Shown in pieces: positions 7,758 through 17,239 of a stretch of 58,703 nucleotides of DNA. The position numbers and the translations under genes were made by a program. Numbering within the stretch: the first letter of the stretch is position 1; each line of letters begins with the position of its first letter. The notes under the pieces are model-generated. The model worked only from the letters and a program-made list of their open reading frames with translations, had not been told where the DNA came from and made no database searches. Source of the stretch: Candidatus Nanopelagicales bacterium (lineage in GTDB: Bacteria; Actinomycetota; Actinomycetes; S36-B12). The stretch covers positions 1-58,703 of the forward strand of contig JAFMDS010000002.1 of NCBI GenBank assembly GCA_017857175.1, in the 5' to 3' direction.

Positions 7758-8797
7758 CCTTCATCGAGTTGACGGTGAATTGTGACTTTGTGTCCCCGCG
7801 AGTAGATGGCTGAACCGATCGCAGGTTCAGGGTTGCAGGTGATGCGATACAGCTCGCAGGCAGACGTTGATTGGATCGGTTGGTTCTTCATGGTGCGTAA
7901 CTCAGTGATCCGCGTGATCCCGCGATCGGTGTCGAATTCGCCCGTTGTGAACACTCCCTGCCACACGCGCAATATTTCGTTGCCGCAATATGTTGCTACG
8001 GATGCGTCAATGGGCGCCTCTAAGGAAGGAATCCAAGGCGCTGATCCAACCTCAGATAAAAGATCAAGCACTGCATCGAGGCCCACCGGCGGTTCCAGGG
8101 CAAATACAGGAAGCAGCTCTCGACTGCTACATGCGCGCTCGATTTCACTGAGGAGATCCTGGCTAGTAATGGACTCGCCCTGTAAGAGGGACTCAGCGCG
8201 CTGTTCATCCAAGGTCGTAATTGTGATGCAATCGATCAACGCTTGAAATTTATCGCTGGTCAATTCAACGTGTTCTTCGTCAAGGTCGTGTACCTCGAAC
8301 AAGTCGCCGTCGACATGCCACGAGATGTCCTCAGTGACCAAGTTCAAGGTTCCATTCACTTTTTCAGATTCATCGAGAATTGGAAGGGTGAGGGCAACAA
8401 CCCTGTGGTCAGCGCCAAATAGGCGCGTGCAAACTGCCAATGTCTCATCAAAATTGGCACTCACCGATTCGAGTCCGGTAATGCAGATGGCGCCAGGGTG
8501 AGTAAGAAATGCCCTTTGGGCAAGTCTGATGGTGTCACCATCGATGCCCTGGCTGCTATCAATGACCAGCAGGACAGCATTCGCCCCCCAGCCGAGGGCC
8601 GCAAGGGCGTCCTGATCAGAGTCTGTCCGAGGATCCACTCCAAAGAAATGGGTGGAACTGCTCTCGTGGCTCATGCTGAAGTCCGGGCTGATGGCTAAAT
8701 TCAGGATAGTTCGGCTCGCCGACTGCAGAGCCCCTGTGATGGTGTTCGTAATGTCTTGACTGTGTGACAGGACCGCGATAGATGCCTGCTGCTGCAT
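7754..8797 (-). CDS. Degenerate EF-G-like protein (G domain plus domain II only)
   Basis: 347 residues that follow the plan of a translational GTPase but lack its key residues. Residues 73-120 (NAVLLVIDSSQGIDGDTIRLAQRA, then ANFDETLAVCTRLFGA) and 125-230 (LPI...VNGTLNLVTED, LLQGESITSQDLLSEIERACSSRELLPVFAL) match the EF-G G domain and its insert. Residues 260-345 resemble domain II. The P-loop position (LSHSQDITN, 10-18) has no GKT, and the NKxD position reads ITGLES, so GTP binding is unlikely. Domains III-V are absent. It starts as a leaderless gene candidate: TACCGT -10 six nt before ATG 8797. No function is known; a ribosome- or nucleotide-independent regulator, or a decaying paralogue, are possible. 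It is inserted between the HIT gene and pgsA. Confidence 0.65.
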   Translation of the reverse strand: MQQQASIAVLSHSQDITNTITGALQSASRTILNLAISPDFSMSHESSSTHFFGVDPRTDSDQDALAALGWGANAVLLVIDSSQGIDGDTIRLAQRAFLTHPGAICITGLESVSANFDETLAVCTRLFGADHRVVALTLPILDESEKVNGTLNLVTEDISWHVDGDLFEVHDLDEEHVELTSDKFQALIDCITITTLDEQRAESLLQGESITSQDLLSEIERACSSRELLPVFALEPPVGLDAVLDLLSEVGSAPWIPSLEAPIDASVATYCGNEILRVWQGVFTTGEFDTDRGITRITELRTMKNQPIQSTSACELYRITCNPEPAIGSAIYSRGHKVTIHRQLDEG

Positions 8798-8903
8798 TGG
8801 ATGACGGTAGCATCACGTGTGGTTGTGCTCTGCGAGTTCGGGTCGCGACCGCGTGCGCCATTCAAGAGTGCGCGCTTTTCACGATGCAGCAAGTGAGGAC
8901 AGA

Positions 8904-9524
8904 ATGCTCAACAACCCAGCAGCGCGCAAGCTGGTCACGGGGATCATCGACCCACCGGCAAAGTTCCTTTTGCGCATTGGCATTACGCCTGATGTAGTGA
9001 CCGTGATTGGAACCTTGGGAGCGATTGTTGGCGCGGTTGGATTCCTTGCCCGCGGAGAGTTCATCATGGGTGTTGTCATCATTATGATTTTTGCGGCAGC
9101 AGATTTACTCGACGGCACCATGGCGCGAATGCAGGGAACATCCGGTCCGTGGGGCAATTTCCTTGACGCAACCTTGGACAGAGTCGCCGATGGCGCAATT
9201 TTTGGTTCTATCGCTTTCTATGCCGCATCTGAAAACAACTATTCACTTTTGGCGGCTTCACTTATCGCCCTAGTTGCAGGGCAGGTGACAAGTTATGCAA
9301 AAGCTAGGGCAGAAGCTGTTGGTGCTGAATGCAATGTGGGTTTGGTAGAACGCGCAGAACGATTGATGCTCGTACTCTTAGCAATTCTTCTCGCGGGATT
9401 CGGTGTTCCCTACGTCCTCGAAATTGTCATGTGGGCACTTGCGGTACTGGGTATCGTCACGGTGATTCAGCGGTTTGTCCATGTGCGTGGGCAATTACGT
9501 TCACAAGGTCCCGCGAATGGCTAA
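8904..9524 (+). CDS. pgsA: Phosphatidylinositol phosphate synthase (CDP-alcohol phosphatidyltransferase)
   Basis: Joins CDP-diacylglycerol to inositol 1-phosphate at the membrane, the first step of phosphatidylinositol and PIM synthesis in actinobacteria. 206 residues from ATG 8904, preceded by GAGGA (8894-8898); the longer frame from 8817 lacks support. The diagnostic motif DG-x2-AR-x8-G-x3-D-x3-D is complete (D70 to D92). Several hydrophobic helices follow. The stop overlaps the start of the acyltransferase by 8 nt, and that gene overlaps pimA, so the three are a coupled operon. The actinobacterial context supports the PIP-synthase role over phosphatidylglycerophosphate synthase. Confidence 0.9.
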   Translation: MLNNPAARKLVTGIIDPPAKFLLRIGITPDVVTVIGTLGAIVGAVGFLARGEFIMGVVIIMIFAAADLLDGTMARMQGTSGPWGNFLDATLDRVADGAIFGSIAFYAASENNYSLLAASLIALVAGQVTSYAKARAEAVGAECNVGLVERAERLMLVLLAILLAGFGVPYVLEIVMWALAVLGIVTVIQRFVHVRGQLRSQGPANG

Positions 9525-10413
9525 ACGAAGTTCACGTGTCAATGATGCCGTTACCAATTGGGCATTCACCGCAGGTTGGGCAGTAAGCAAAAAGCTCCCT
9601 GAACGTGCTGCTCGACGGGCATTCCAGTCAGGTGCCGATCTGTTGTGGTCTCGTAACGCTGGCGGTGTTGAGAGGTTGACCTCGAACTTGGCTCGTGTCA
9701 AGCCTGAGTTATCGCAGGAGGAGCTTGGGCAGCTCTCTAAAGAGGGTATGCGCAGTTACATGCGCTATTGGTGTGAGGCATTTCGACTTCCCACATTGAC
9801 TCCATCAGGTATCAGTAGCGGATTCGAATTGCGTGGTGTGGAACTGCTCGATCAGGCGATGGCCGATGGAACGGGCGCGGTCATGATTCCTGGTCACATG
9901 GCTAACTGGGATATTGCGGGTGCGTGGGCCGCACAACGCTACGGATCTGTAACCACGGTCGCCGAGCAACTCAAGCCCAAGGACCTCTTTGACCAATTCC
10001 TAGCTTTCAGGGAATCCCTAGGAATGGAGGTTCTCCCACTAGGTGAATCAGATGTCATGCGGACATTGGTTCGTCGATTGCGCGCTGGGCGACTCGTGGC
10101 GCTTCTCGGAGACAGAGATATGACCAAAGGCGGAGTTGAGGTTGAATTCTTTGGAGCCACGGCGTCGATGCCGGCAGGACCTGCAACTATTTCGATTATG
10201 ACCGGAGCACCGCTACATCCAGTGACAATGCACTACGAGGATGACAAAGCTGTTGGAGTGGTTTACCCGAGAGTTGAGGTCCCCGATTTAGAGGATCGTG
10301 GTGAACAAGTGAAATACATGACGCAACAAATTGCTCAGGCTTTTGAAATCGGAATTACCAAGCACCCTGAGGATTGGCACATGCTGCAGCGGGTTTGGAT
10401 CAATGAATCCTGA
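9517..10413 (+). CDS. Phosphatidylinositol mannoside acyltransferase (LpxL/HtrB family)
   Basis: Acylates the mannose of phosphatidylinositol mannosides at the inner face of the membrane (PatA, Rv2611c type). 298 residues from ATG 9517, with AAGGT 8 nt upstream. The HX4D catalytic motif is in PGHMANWD (H127, D132), and the LLGDRDMTKGG-like block of the family is present. Its position between pgsA and pimA is the same as in mycobacteria, which fixes the substrate better than sequence alone. It overlaps both neighbours. Confidence 0.88.
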   Translation: MAKRSSRVNDAVTNWAFTAGWAVSKKLPERAARRAFQSGADLLWSRNAGGVERLTSNLARVKPELSQEELGQLSKEGMRSYMRYWCEAFRLPTLTPSGISSGFELRGVELLDQAMADGTGAVMIPGHMANWDIAGAWAAQRYGSVTTVAEQLKPKDLFDQFLAFRESLGMEVLPLGESDVMRTLVRRLRAGRLVALLGDRDMTKGGVEVEFFGATASMPAGPATISIMTGAPLHPVTMHYEDDKAVGVVYPRVEVPDLEDRGEQVKYMTQQIAQAFEIGITKHPEDWHMLQRVWINES

Positions 10414-11599
10414 CTCAACCGTTCAACGCGTCGGGATTGTCTGTCCTTATTCCTGGGATGTTCCGGGTGGCGTGCGTAGCCACGTTGCAGATCTGGCGGC
10501 GACACTCATCGAGCGTGGTTACCTTGTGAGTGTGCTCGCGCCCACGGACGAGCCTGAATTCTTGCCAGACTTCGTTGCAGACGGTGGCGCACCCATTGCG
10601 GTTCCATACAACGGATCAATTGCTCGCCTGAGCTTTGGAATCAAAGCGACTCGCCGAGTGCGACAGTGGATCCGCGAAGGCAATTTTGATGTCGTGCACA
10701 TTCATGAGCCGGTTGCCCCGAGCCTGTCATTGCTTGCGTGTTGGGCTGGACAGGGCCCCATGGTTGCGACCTGGCATTCATCCTCAGATCGATCTCGGAT
10801 CTTGTCGGCTGGCTACTACATTGCACAAACCGCCATGGAAAAAATTCGCGGGCGAATTGCGGTGAGTGAACAGGCGCGAAAGACATTAGTTGAGCACCTT
10901 GGTGGCGATGCCGTCCTGATACCGAATGGCGTGCGTGTGTCTGACTTTCGTGATCAGGAGACCGTCAGTGTTGCAGGTTCGCAATCGATCCTGTTCTTAG
11001 GACGAATCGACGAGCCGCGAAAGGGGCTTGACGTTCTTATCGGCGCTGCTCCAGCAATTATTCGAGAATTTCCTGATCTAAAATTCTTAATCGCTGGGCC
11101 TGGTGACTCTGATTCGTTTCGTGAACGCATCCCTGAGGAACTCCAAAACAATTTTGAATTTCTAGGGTCAGTCTCCGATGAAGACAAGCGCAGAGTGTTA
11201 GCCCACTGCGAGGTCTACATTGCGCCGCACACTGGTGGGGAATCATTTGGCATTGTGTTGGCCGAGGCAATGGCTGCAGGAACGCCGGTGCTTGCGTCAA
11301 ATTTGCCTGCATTTGATCGAGTATTGCAAGGTGGCAGTAGCGGCATGTTATTCACAAACGGCGACTGTGATGACCTTGCTCTCAAGTGCAACGACTTGTT
11401 GGCAAACCCCGAGATGCGCAAAGAGTTAGTGGCCAGGGCTTCAGAGAGAGTGTTGGACTTCGACTGGAGCACTGTCGTGGATGATGTAGTTGCAGTCTAT
11501 GAAGCGGTGCATATGCCGGGTGAGAAAGTGACCGAAGATTTCCGAGGCCAAGTAGTGGGGCGTTTCGCAGGGCGTGTTGTCAAAGAGGAGGCCTTGTGA
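10403..11599 (+). CDS. pimA: Phosphatidyl-myo-inositol mannosyltransferase (GT4)
   Basis: Transfers mannose from GDP-mannose to phosphatidylinositol, starting PIM, lipomannan and lipoarabinomannan-type lipids. 398 residues from ATG 10403, inside the end of the acyltransferase gene. GT-B fold: N-terminal acceptor half with PYSWDVPGGVRSHV; C-terminal nucleotide-sugar half with FLGRIDEPRKG and the GT4 EX7E pair in GGESFGIVLAEAMAAG. The order pgsA-acyltransferase-pimA is the conserved actinobacterial PIM cluster. The stop overlaps the next gene's GTG. Confidence 0.92.
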   Translation: MNPDSTVQRVGIVCPYSWDVPGGVRSHVADLAATLIERGYLVSVLAPTDEPEFLPDFVADGGAPIAVPYNGSIARLSFGIKATRRVRQWIREGNFDVVHIHEPVAPSLSLLACWAGQGPMVATWHSSSDRSRILSAGYYIAQTAMEKIRGRIAVSEQARKTLVEHLGGDAVLIPNGVRVSDFRDQETVSVAGSQSILFLGRIDEPRKGLDVLIGAAPAIIREFPDLKFLIAGPGDSDSFRERIPEELQNNFEFLGSVSDEDKRRVLAHCEVYIAPHTGGESFGIVLAEAMAAGTPVLASNLPAFDRVLQGGSSGMLFTNGDCDDLALKCNDLLANPEMRKELVARASERVLDFDWSTVVDDVVAVYEAVHMPGEKVTEDFRGQVVGRFAGRVVKEEAL

Positions 11600-12144
11600 C
11601 AACAGGATTGCTGACTGTTCTGCTAGTTGTCATTTGCTTACTCCTGTTCTTTGTACTATTCATGAGCATGACGGCTGGCCGTCTGGATCGATTGCATCGA
11701 CGCATTGATGTTGCAGAGTTGGCCCTGGACGCACAACTTTTGCGTCGTTCTGGAATTGCTCTGGAACTCGCGGCGTGTGGACTCTTGGACCCCGCGACCT
11801 CTGTCGTGCTGTCGGAGTCCGCACATGCTGCGCGCCGATCATCCGACCTGTCCGTGGCAGAGCGCGATCGTGTGGAATCAGATCTGACTGCAGCGTTGAA
11901 CGCAGCCCTGGGTCCAGACGACTACGCAGAGGTCCTATCAGAGCAGGGTGGCCCAGAACTTCTCGCTGAGTTATCAGCCGCTATTAAACGGGTGGAATTG
12001 TCTCGACGGTTCCTCAACGACGCGGTTCGGGCCTGCACACAATTGCGTCGCCAGCGAAGTGTCCGGTGGTTCCATCTGGCGGGGCGCACGCCATGGCCGG
12101 TCTTTCGAGAGATGAGTGATCACGTTGACCTAGGCCCCAGATGA
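11596..12144 (+). CDS. LemA-like small membrane protein
   Basis: 182 residues, GTG 11596 overlapping the pimA stop, with GAGGAG just upstream. One N-terminal membrane helix (about 4-25) and then an all-helical cytoplasmic part. RLDRLHRRIDVAELALDAQL and a later SRRFLNDAV resemble the LemA fold (LemA has ARRFYNDAV). The role is unknown; position suggests a link to the PIM operon or envelope. The assignment rests on two short segments, so it is only probable. Confidence 0.7.
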   Translation: MTTGLLTVLLVVICLLLFFVLFMSMTAGRLDRLHRRIDVAELALDAQLLRRSGIALELAACGLLDPATSVVLSESAHAARRSSDLSVAERDRVESDLTAALNAALGPDDYAEVLSEQGGPELLAELSAAIKRVELSRRFLNDAVRACTQLRRQRSVRWFHLAGRTPWPVFREMSDHVDLGPR

Positions 12145-12153
12145 ACGGGGCCT
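12132..12153 (+). terminator. Hairpin at the end of the PIM operon
   Basis: AGGCCCC (12132-12138) and GGGGCCT (12147-12153) form a 7-bp GC-rich stem. The stop codon of the LemA-like gene (12142-12144) sits in the loop. There is no U-tract. It is likely the operon's terminator or a 3'-end stabiliser. Confidence 0.55.
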
Positions 12154-12310
12154 CGGAGCGAACCGCTTCTTGGGTTGAGTTAGTCCCTAACCCCAGTGGC
12201 ATGAGGGATGCCCGTTCTGCGCGAAAGATGCGCTCCATCTAGCATTAGGGCTCTATTCGACCCACCAATGGGGACCCCTTCAGGGGGAAATGTCATGAAG
12301 GATGTTAGAG

Positions 12311-13204
12311 ATGTCGAGCGAAGTGAGCACGGGCACCAGCCGCGTGAAGCGTGGAATGGCTGAAATGCTTAAAGGTGGCGTCATCATGGATGTCGTTAAT
12401 GCCGAGCAGGCGAAGATCGCTGAAGATGCAGGTGCCGTAGCGGTCATGGCTCTGGAACGAGTGCCTGCGGATATCCGTGCCGAGGGTGGTGTTTCTCGCA
12501 TGTCAGATCCTGACATGATCGATAGCATCATCGCCTCGGTCAGCATCCCAGTAATGGCGAAGGCACGCATTGGACATTTTGCTGAGGCTCAGGTTCTTGA
12601 GTCGCTGGGTGTTGATTACATCGACGAGTCAGAGGTGCTTACCCCTGCTGACTACACAAATCATATTGACAAGTGGAAGTTCACCGTGCCTTTCGTGTGT
12701 GGTGCAACCAATCTTGGTGAAGCACTACGCCGATTGACTGAGGGTGCAGCCATGATTCGGTCCAAGGGAGAGGCTGGGACCGGCGATGTCTCCAACGCGG
12801 TTACCCACATGCGCAAGATCCGCGACCAAGTCACCCGGCTTGCATCCCTGCCAGAAGATGAACTCTATGTTGCGGCAAAGGAACTTCAAGCACCTTTTGA
12901 CCTAGTCGCTGAGGTGGCTCGTACTGGCAGCTTGCCCACAGTGCTTTTCACTGCAGGAGGAATTGCGACACCGGCAGACGCCGCAATGATGATGCAACTG
13001 GGTGCTGATGGAGTATTCGTTGGATCGGGAATTTTCAAATCTGGGAATCCTGCGCAGCGCGCTAACGCAATTGTTCAAGCAACAACGCACTTTGATAATC
13101 CTGATGTTGTTGCCAAGGTCAGTCGCGGTTTGGGCGAGGCAATGGTCGGTATCAATGTTGCTGATATTCCGGTACACCATAGGCTCGAAGACCGCGGTTG
13201 GTAA
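12311..13204 (+). CDS. pdxS: Pyridoxal 5'-phosphate synthase, lyase subunit PdxS
   Basis: Builds PLP from ribose 5-phosphate, glyceraldehyde 3-phosphate and ammonia supplied by PdxT. 297 residues from ATG 12311, 8 nt after GAAGGA (12297-12302); ATG 12302 in frame is an alternative. TIM-barrel enzyme with GGVIMDVVN (the Asp that contacts substrate), the active-site lysine in VMAKARIGH (K84), and the [27 protein letters not shown] phosphate-binding end. It is followed 54 nt later by pdxT. The 160-base leader contains a small CCCCTTCAGGGG hairpin just before the ribosome-binding site. Confidence 0.96.
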   Translation: MSSEVSTGTSRVKRGMAEMLKGGVIMDVVNAEQAKIAEDAGAVAVMALERVPADIRAEGGVSRMSDPDMIDSIIASVSIPVMAKARIGHFAEAQVLESLGVDYIDESEVLTPADYTNHIDKWKFTVPFVCGATNLGEALRRLTEGAAMIRSKGEAGTGDVSNAVTHMRKIRDQVTRLASLPEDELYVAAKELQAPFDLVAEVARTGSLPTVLFTAGGIATPADAAMMMQLGADGVFVGSGIFKSGNPAQRANAIVQATTHFDNPDVVAKVSRGLGEAMVGINVADIPVHHRLEDRGW

Positions 13205-13258
13205 GTACGCACGAATCGTTCCCAAGGACGATTATGAATTGCGTCGTTGGTGTCTTTC

Positions 13259-13873
13259 GTGACTAAACCAATAAGAATAGCTGTCCTCGCGCTGCAAGGT
13301 GGCGTGCGTGAACATGTGCAGGCTTTGAATGCGGCAGGGGCCGATGCATTTCCCGCCAAAAACCTAGAGCAGATCACGATGGCGATGGGACTCGTAATAC
13401 CGGGGGGCGAGTCAACCACGATGATCAAGTTGGCTCAGATGTACAACCTAGTGGAGCCAATTCAGGAGCTACGCTCACAGGGAATGCCCATGTATGGGTC
13501 ATGTGCAGGGATGATCATGCTTGCAGACCGACTAGAGGGCGGCATCGTAGGACAAGAAACAATAGGTGGAATCGACGTTCTGGTGAGAAGGAACGCATTT
13601 GGTCGCCAAACGGAGTCATTTGAGGCTCCGTTGCGGTTGCAAAACCTAGGTGTCGAATCAGAGCCCTTTCCTGGAGTATTCATTCGGGCACCGTTTGTGG
13701 TCGAAGTAGGTGAGAATGTGGAAGTGGTTGGCGCTATTGAATCTGGGGCGCACGCGGGTAGAGTTGTAGCAGTTCAAAGTGGCAATTTGATGGCAACATC
13801 ATTTCACCCGGAGCTCACACCTGATATTCGCGTTCATGAAATTTTTGTAAACATAGTGAGAAAGGCGCAGTGA
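13259..13873 (+). CDS. pdxT: Pyridoxal 5'-phosphate synthase, glutaminase subunit PdxT
   Basis: Hydrolyses glutamine and channels ammonia to PdxS. About 204 residues from GTG 13259 ([14 protein letters not shown]); TTG 13247 and GTG 13250 are in-frame alternatives and no clear ribosome-binding site decides. Class I glutaminase motifs: GGESTT, the nucleophile Cys82 in YGSCAGMI, and C-terminal FHPEL with the His/Glu of the triad. It forms an operon with pdxS, and yebC starts 7 nt after its stop. Confidence 0.94.
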   Translation: MTKPIRIAVLALQGGVREHVQALNAAGADAFPAKNLEQITMAMGLVIPGGESTTMIKLAQMYNLVEPIQELRSQGMPMYGSCAGMIMLADRLEGGIVGQETIGGIDVLVRRNAFGRQTESFEAPLRLQNLGVESEPFPGVFIRAPFVVEVGENVEVVGAIESGAHAGRVVAVQSGNLMATSFHPELTPDIRVHEIFVNIVRKAQ

Positions 13874-13880
13874 GACACTG

Positions 13881-14645
13881 ATGAGTGGCCATTCCAAATG
13901 GGCGACGACCAAGCATAAGAAGGCAGTCATTGATGCCCGTCGCGGAAAATTATTTGCCAAGTTGATCAAGAACATCGAAGTAGCTGCTCGACAGGGTGGT
14001 GGTGATATTGCGGGAAACCCGACTCTCTTCGATGCAATTCAAAAGGCCAGAAAGAGTTCAGTTCCTGTCGACAACATCGATCGAGCGGTTAAACGCGGCT
14101 CTGGCGCTGAGGCAGGTGGCGCTGATTGGCAAACCATCATGTATGAAGGTTACGGTCCCAACGGTGTTGCAGTCTTGGTTGAGTGTTTGACCGACAACCG
14201 CAATCGTGCTGCATCCGAAGTCCGTGTCGCCATGACGCGAAATGGTGGGTCCATGGCCGATCCTGGAAGTGTTTCATATCTTTTCGGGCGGAAAGGCGTG
14301 GTCATTGTTAGCAAAGTCGGAGAAAACGCCTCGGTTACAGAGGACGATCTTCTGATGGCAGTCTTAGATGCAGGCGCTCAAGAAGTGAATGATCTCGGCG
14401 AGTCCTTTGAAATTGTCTCCGAGGCCAGTGACGTTGTCGCTGTCCGAGTGGCATTGCAAGATGCCGGAATTGACTATGAATCCGCAGAAGCAACCTTCGT
14501 TCCCAGCATGACCGTGCCGCTGGATGTTGATGGAGCAACACAAATGTTTCGATTACTGGAGGCGCTGGAGGATAGTGATGAAGTGCAAAATGTTTATGCA
14601 AACTTTGATGTATCCGATGAAGTCATGGAGAATGTGAGTCTGTAA
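13881..14645 (+). CDS. YebC/PmpR-family protein
   Basis: 254 residues. The N-terminal [27 protein letters not shown] and the [13 protein letters not shown] segment are the family signature. Members are described either as DNA-binding regulators or, more recently, as translation factors that help ribosomes through difficult peptide stretches; the sequence does not separate these. In mycobacteria it sits between pdxT and ruvC, as here. Its TAA overlaps the ATG of the next gene (TAATG), so the acyltransferase is translationally coupled to it. Confidence 0.92.
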   Translation: MSGHSKWATTKHKKAVIDARRGKLFAKLIKNIEVAARQGGGDIAGNPTLFDAIQKARKSSVPVDNIDRAVKRGSGAEAGGADWQTIMYEGYGPNGVAVLVECLTDNRNRAASEVRVAMTRNGGSMADPGSVSYLFGRKGVVIVSKVGENASVTEDDLLMAVLDAGAQEVNDLGESFEIVSEASDVVAVRVALQDAGIDYESAEATFVPSMTVPLDVDGATQMFRLLEALEDSDEVQNVYANFDVSDEVMENVSL

Positions 14646-16048
14646 TGGCGGGTGAGTCTGTTGGTAAACAACTGCGAGGTTGGGATGCCGCGACTTTCCG
14701 CACTGCAAGTTCAGATCCGTCCATGCGGTCAACGTTCATTGCCATGGCAATATTGGAAAATGCTCCAGATTGGACTCGCCTTCGTTCTCGATTAGAGCGA
14801 CTTTCTCTCTTTGTCCCAGAGCTGCGCATGCGTCCGCTCTATGGCATGGTCGGCCTGTCCGCACCGCGATTAAGCGTTGACCCAGACTTTGATTTGGACT
14901 TCCATGTGCGCCGATACCGACTCCCAGAAGGTGGCACCTGGAATGACCTACTCGCTGATGCACGCCGAATCAGCCTGACCGACTTTGACCAGAACCGGCC
15001 TCTCTGGGAAGCAACTTTGATTGAAGGCCTCCCGGATGGGCATAGCGCATTCTTGCTCAAGTTGCATCACTCGATCGCCGATGGTCAAGCGACGGTCATG
15101 ATTGCCTTGACGTTATTTGAACTGTCGGCCGAGGGTAATCCCGATGAACCCGAAGCACCTCCTGCACCCGTTGGTCAAGACGTTACATGGCAAGACTTAT
15201 TCGTGGCAAACACGCAAGACAATCTTGGCCGCGCAATTGGGGCAATGCGAGGCGCTGTAAATGTAGGCCTCGGGCTCATTAAGGGTTCGGTTACTGACTT
15301 TAATCAAACCGTACACAAAACAATCGAAACAATTGGCTCGGTGACCAGAGCCACTTCGGTCTATGACAGGCCGCTCTCTCCACTGCTCACGGAACGCGGC
15401 ACTACATACTCTTTCGGAACTCTCGAATTTCCTTTTGAACAGATTCGACGAACTGCGAAGAGTGTCGGCATGAGTGTGAACGACGCTTTCATGGCGGCTG
15501 CATTGACAGGTGTTGAGGCCTACCATCACAGGCATGGCAGTTCGGCTGATTCATTGCGGGTGAATGTCCCAATTTCCTTAAGAGGGGATGCAGGTGACCG
15601 ATCAGCACAGGCTTCAAATGCAGTAGCCATTGCGAGATTCCCCATCCGCGTTGCAGGACTTGGCGTCCAAGAAATCATGGGCGAGGCCCATGAACTTGTC
15701 TCTGAGTGGCGCAGGGAGCCAGCCATGCGCTTGGCAGACCCTTTGGCAGAGGTGAGTTGGTTTGTGCCCGTGCCTATGCTCGCTCAGGTCGCGCGGGCAT
15801 CTGATGTGACCACAAGTAATGTTCCGGGTCCTCCCATCCCCATTTATCTGGCAGGTACACGAATGATTGCTGCCTACCCATTGGTGGCGACAATTGGTTC
15901 TGCCGTCAATATCACGATGGTGACCTATGACGGACATGCCTTTATTGGTGTGAGTACCGACGATCGGGCGATCAAGGATCATCCAGAATTTATGCACGAC
16001 CTGCGCGCTGGCTTCCACGCAATGACAGTCCTTCCCGATACCCTCTAG
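14645..16048 (+). CDS. WS/DGAT-family acyltransferase (wax ester or triacylglycerol synthase)
   Basis: 467 residues, a full-length wax-ester synthase/diacylglycerol acyltransferase. The catalytic HHxxxDG motif is intact (LKLHHSIADG, His141-His142, Asp146). The NDAFMAAALTG segment and the C-terminal SNVPGPPIPIYLAG block are family marks. It would esterify an acyl-CoA to a long-chain alcohol or diacylglycerol at the membrane or lipid body. It is coupled to yebC by TAATG, which is not the usual neighbour arrangement. Specificity cannot be told from sequence. Confidence 0.9.
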   Translation: MAGESVGKQLRGWDAATFRTASSDPSMRSTFIAMAILENAPDWTRLRSRLERLSLFVPELRMRPLYGMVGLSAPRLSVDPDFDLDFHVRRYRLPEGGTWNDLLADARRISLTDFDQNRPLWEATLIEGLPDGHSAFLLKLHHSIADGQATVMIALTLFELSAEGNPDEPEAPPAPVGQDVTWQDLFVANTQDNLGRAIGAMRGAVNVGLGLIKGSVTDFNQTVHKTIETIGSVTRATSVYDRPLSPLLTERGTTYSFGTLEFPFEQIRRTAKSVGMSVNDAFMAAALTGVEAYHHRHGSSADSLRVNVPISLRGDAGDRSAQASNAVAIARFPIRVAGLGVQEIMGEAHELVSEWRREPAMRLADPLAEVSWFVPVPMLAQVARASDVTTSNVPGPPIPIYLAGTRMIAAYPLVATIGSAVNITMVTYDGHAFIGVSTDDRAIKDHPEFMHDLRAGFHAMTVLPDTL

Positions 16049-16118
16049 GGATACAGGCACACTTGGCTGGGACTGCCCACTTAGTGTGCGTCTTTCTCGA
16101 CATTGGGAGTTTTTTACG

Positions 16119-16631
16119 ATGCGCGTTCTTGGGATTGACCCGGGCCTGACGCGCTGTGGCGTTGCTGTCATTAACGGTGCACCGGGTCAAAGCGTGGAGG
16201 TGTTGCATATTGGGGTAGTAACAACCAGTCCCGAGCTGGAACTCGCCCAGCGACTCAATGAGTTGTATTCGGAGCTCGATCACCTAGTTGGTCTCCATCA
16301 ACCTGAGTTCATTGCAATTGAAAGAGTCTTTAGCCAGCACAACGTGAGGTCTGCCATGGCCACAGCGCAGGCGGCCGGCGTGGGTTTACTCATTGCTGGT
16401 CAGCGCGGAATTCCTGTAGCCATGCACACGCCAACTGAAGTCAAAGCTGCGGTGACGGGGAGCGGGCGTGCCGAGAAAGCACAGGTCACCATGATGGTTA
16501 CCAAAATTGCCAAGTTGTCCAAACCACCCAAACCTGCCGATGCAGCAGATGCTCTTGCCATCGCGATTACTCAGGCATGGCGCGGTACTGCGCACCGCAA
16601 ATTAGCGCAAGCATTGCGAGCTGCCCAGTGA
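16119..16631 (+). CDS. ruvC: Holliday-junction resolvase RuvC
   Basis: Cuts Holliday junctions during recombination repair. 170 residues from ATG 16119, 9 nt after GGGAG (16105-16109). The acidic catalytic residues are in place: Asp7 (VLGIDPGLTRCG), Glu68 (FIAIERVF) and the aspartates of ADAADALAIAI. It is first gene of the ruvCAB operon; its TGA overlaps the GTG of ruvA. Confidence 0.96.
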   Translation: MRVLGIDPGLTRCGVAVINGAPGQSVEVLHIGVVTTSPELELAQRLNELYSELDHLVGLHQPEFIAIERVFSQHNVRSAMATAQAAGVGLLIAGQRGIPVAMHTPTEVKAAVTGSGRAEKAQVTMMVTKIAKLSKPPKPADAADALAIAITQAWRGTAHRKLAQALRAAQ

Positions 16632-17239
16632 TCTCATTTATTCGCGGGCAGGTATGGCATGCGGGGGTCGATCACCTCGTAGTGGACACGGGGCCCATGG
16701 GTGTGCGGGTCATGTGTCCGCCGGCGACTTCACTGTCAACTCGCGTCGGGGAACACATAATGCTCCACACCTCAGTCGTCATCCGTGAGGACTCTTGGAC
16801 TGTTTATGGCTTTGAAAGTGCTGAGCAGGTGGCGCTCTTTGACATGGTTCAAACGGTTACCGGAATTGGACCGCGCATTGCGCTGGGGGTCGTGTCGACA
16901 TTGACGCCCGCTGAACTCGCCGATGCAATCGCACATGCAGACTTACCCGTGTTAACAAAAATCTCTGGAATTGGCAATAAGGGAGCATCGCGAATGGTCC
17001 TAGAGCTCAAGGACAAGATCACTCCATTTGCAGGTACCGGTTCGGTGCACGTCACTCGTGCCGCGCAGGCGTGGCGGATCGCGGTGGGGGCAGGTTTGGC
17101 ATCACTTGGCTGGACACAACGTGAAGCAGACGCCGCAATGGATCGCGTGGCTGAAACCTCGCCGAATTTGATCGGTTCAAAGGAGCCAGATATTGGTGCA
17201 ATCCTCAAAGAGGCGCTTCGGGCATTGGACCGCTCATGA
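16628..17239 (+). CDS. ruvA: Holliday-junction DNA-binding protein RuvA
   Basis: Binds four-way junctions and loads RuvB. 203 residues from GTG 16628, overlapping the ruvC stop (GTGA). An OB-fold N-terminus starts ISFIRGQVW; two helix-hairpin-helix segments lie in [15 protein letters not shown] and [19 protein letters not shown]; the C-terminal domain contacts RuvB. Its stop overlaps the ruvB ATG. Confidence 0.95.
   Translation: MISFIRGQVWHAGVDHLVVDTGPMGVRVMCPPATSLSTRVGEHIMLHTSVVIREDSWTVYGFESAEQVALFDMVQTVTGIGPRIALGVVSTLTPAELADAIAHADLPVLTKISGIGNKGASRMVLELKDKITPFAGTGSVHVTRAAQAWRIAVGAGLASLGWTQREADAAMDRVAETSPNLIGSKEPDIGAILKEALRALDRS

Noticed and set aside
16057-16089. GCACACT/AGTGTGC inverted repeat between the WS/DGAT and ruvC genes as a terminator
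   Set aside because: Only seven pairs with a 19-base loop and no U-tract; too weak to call.
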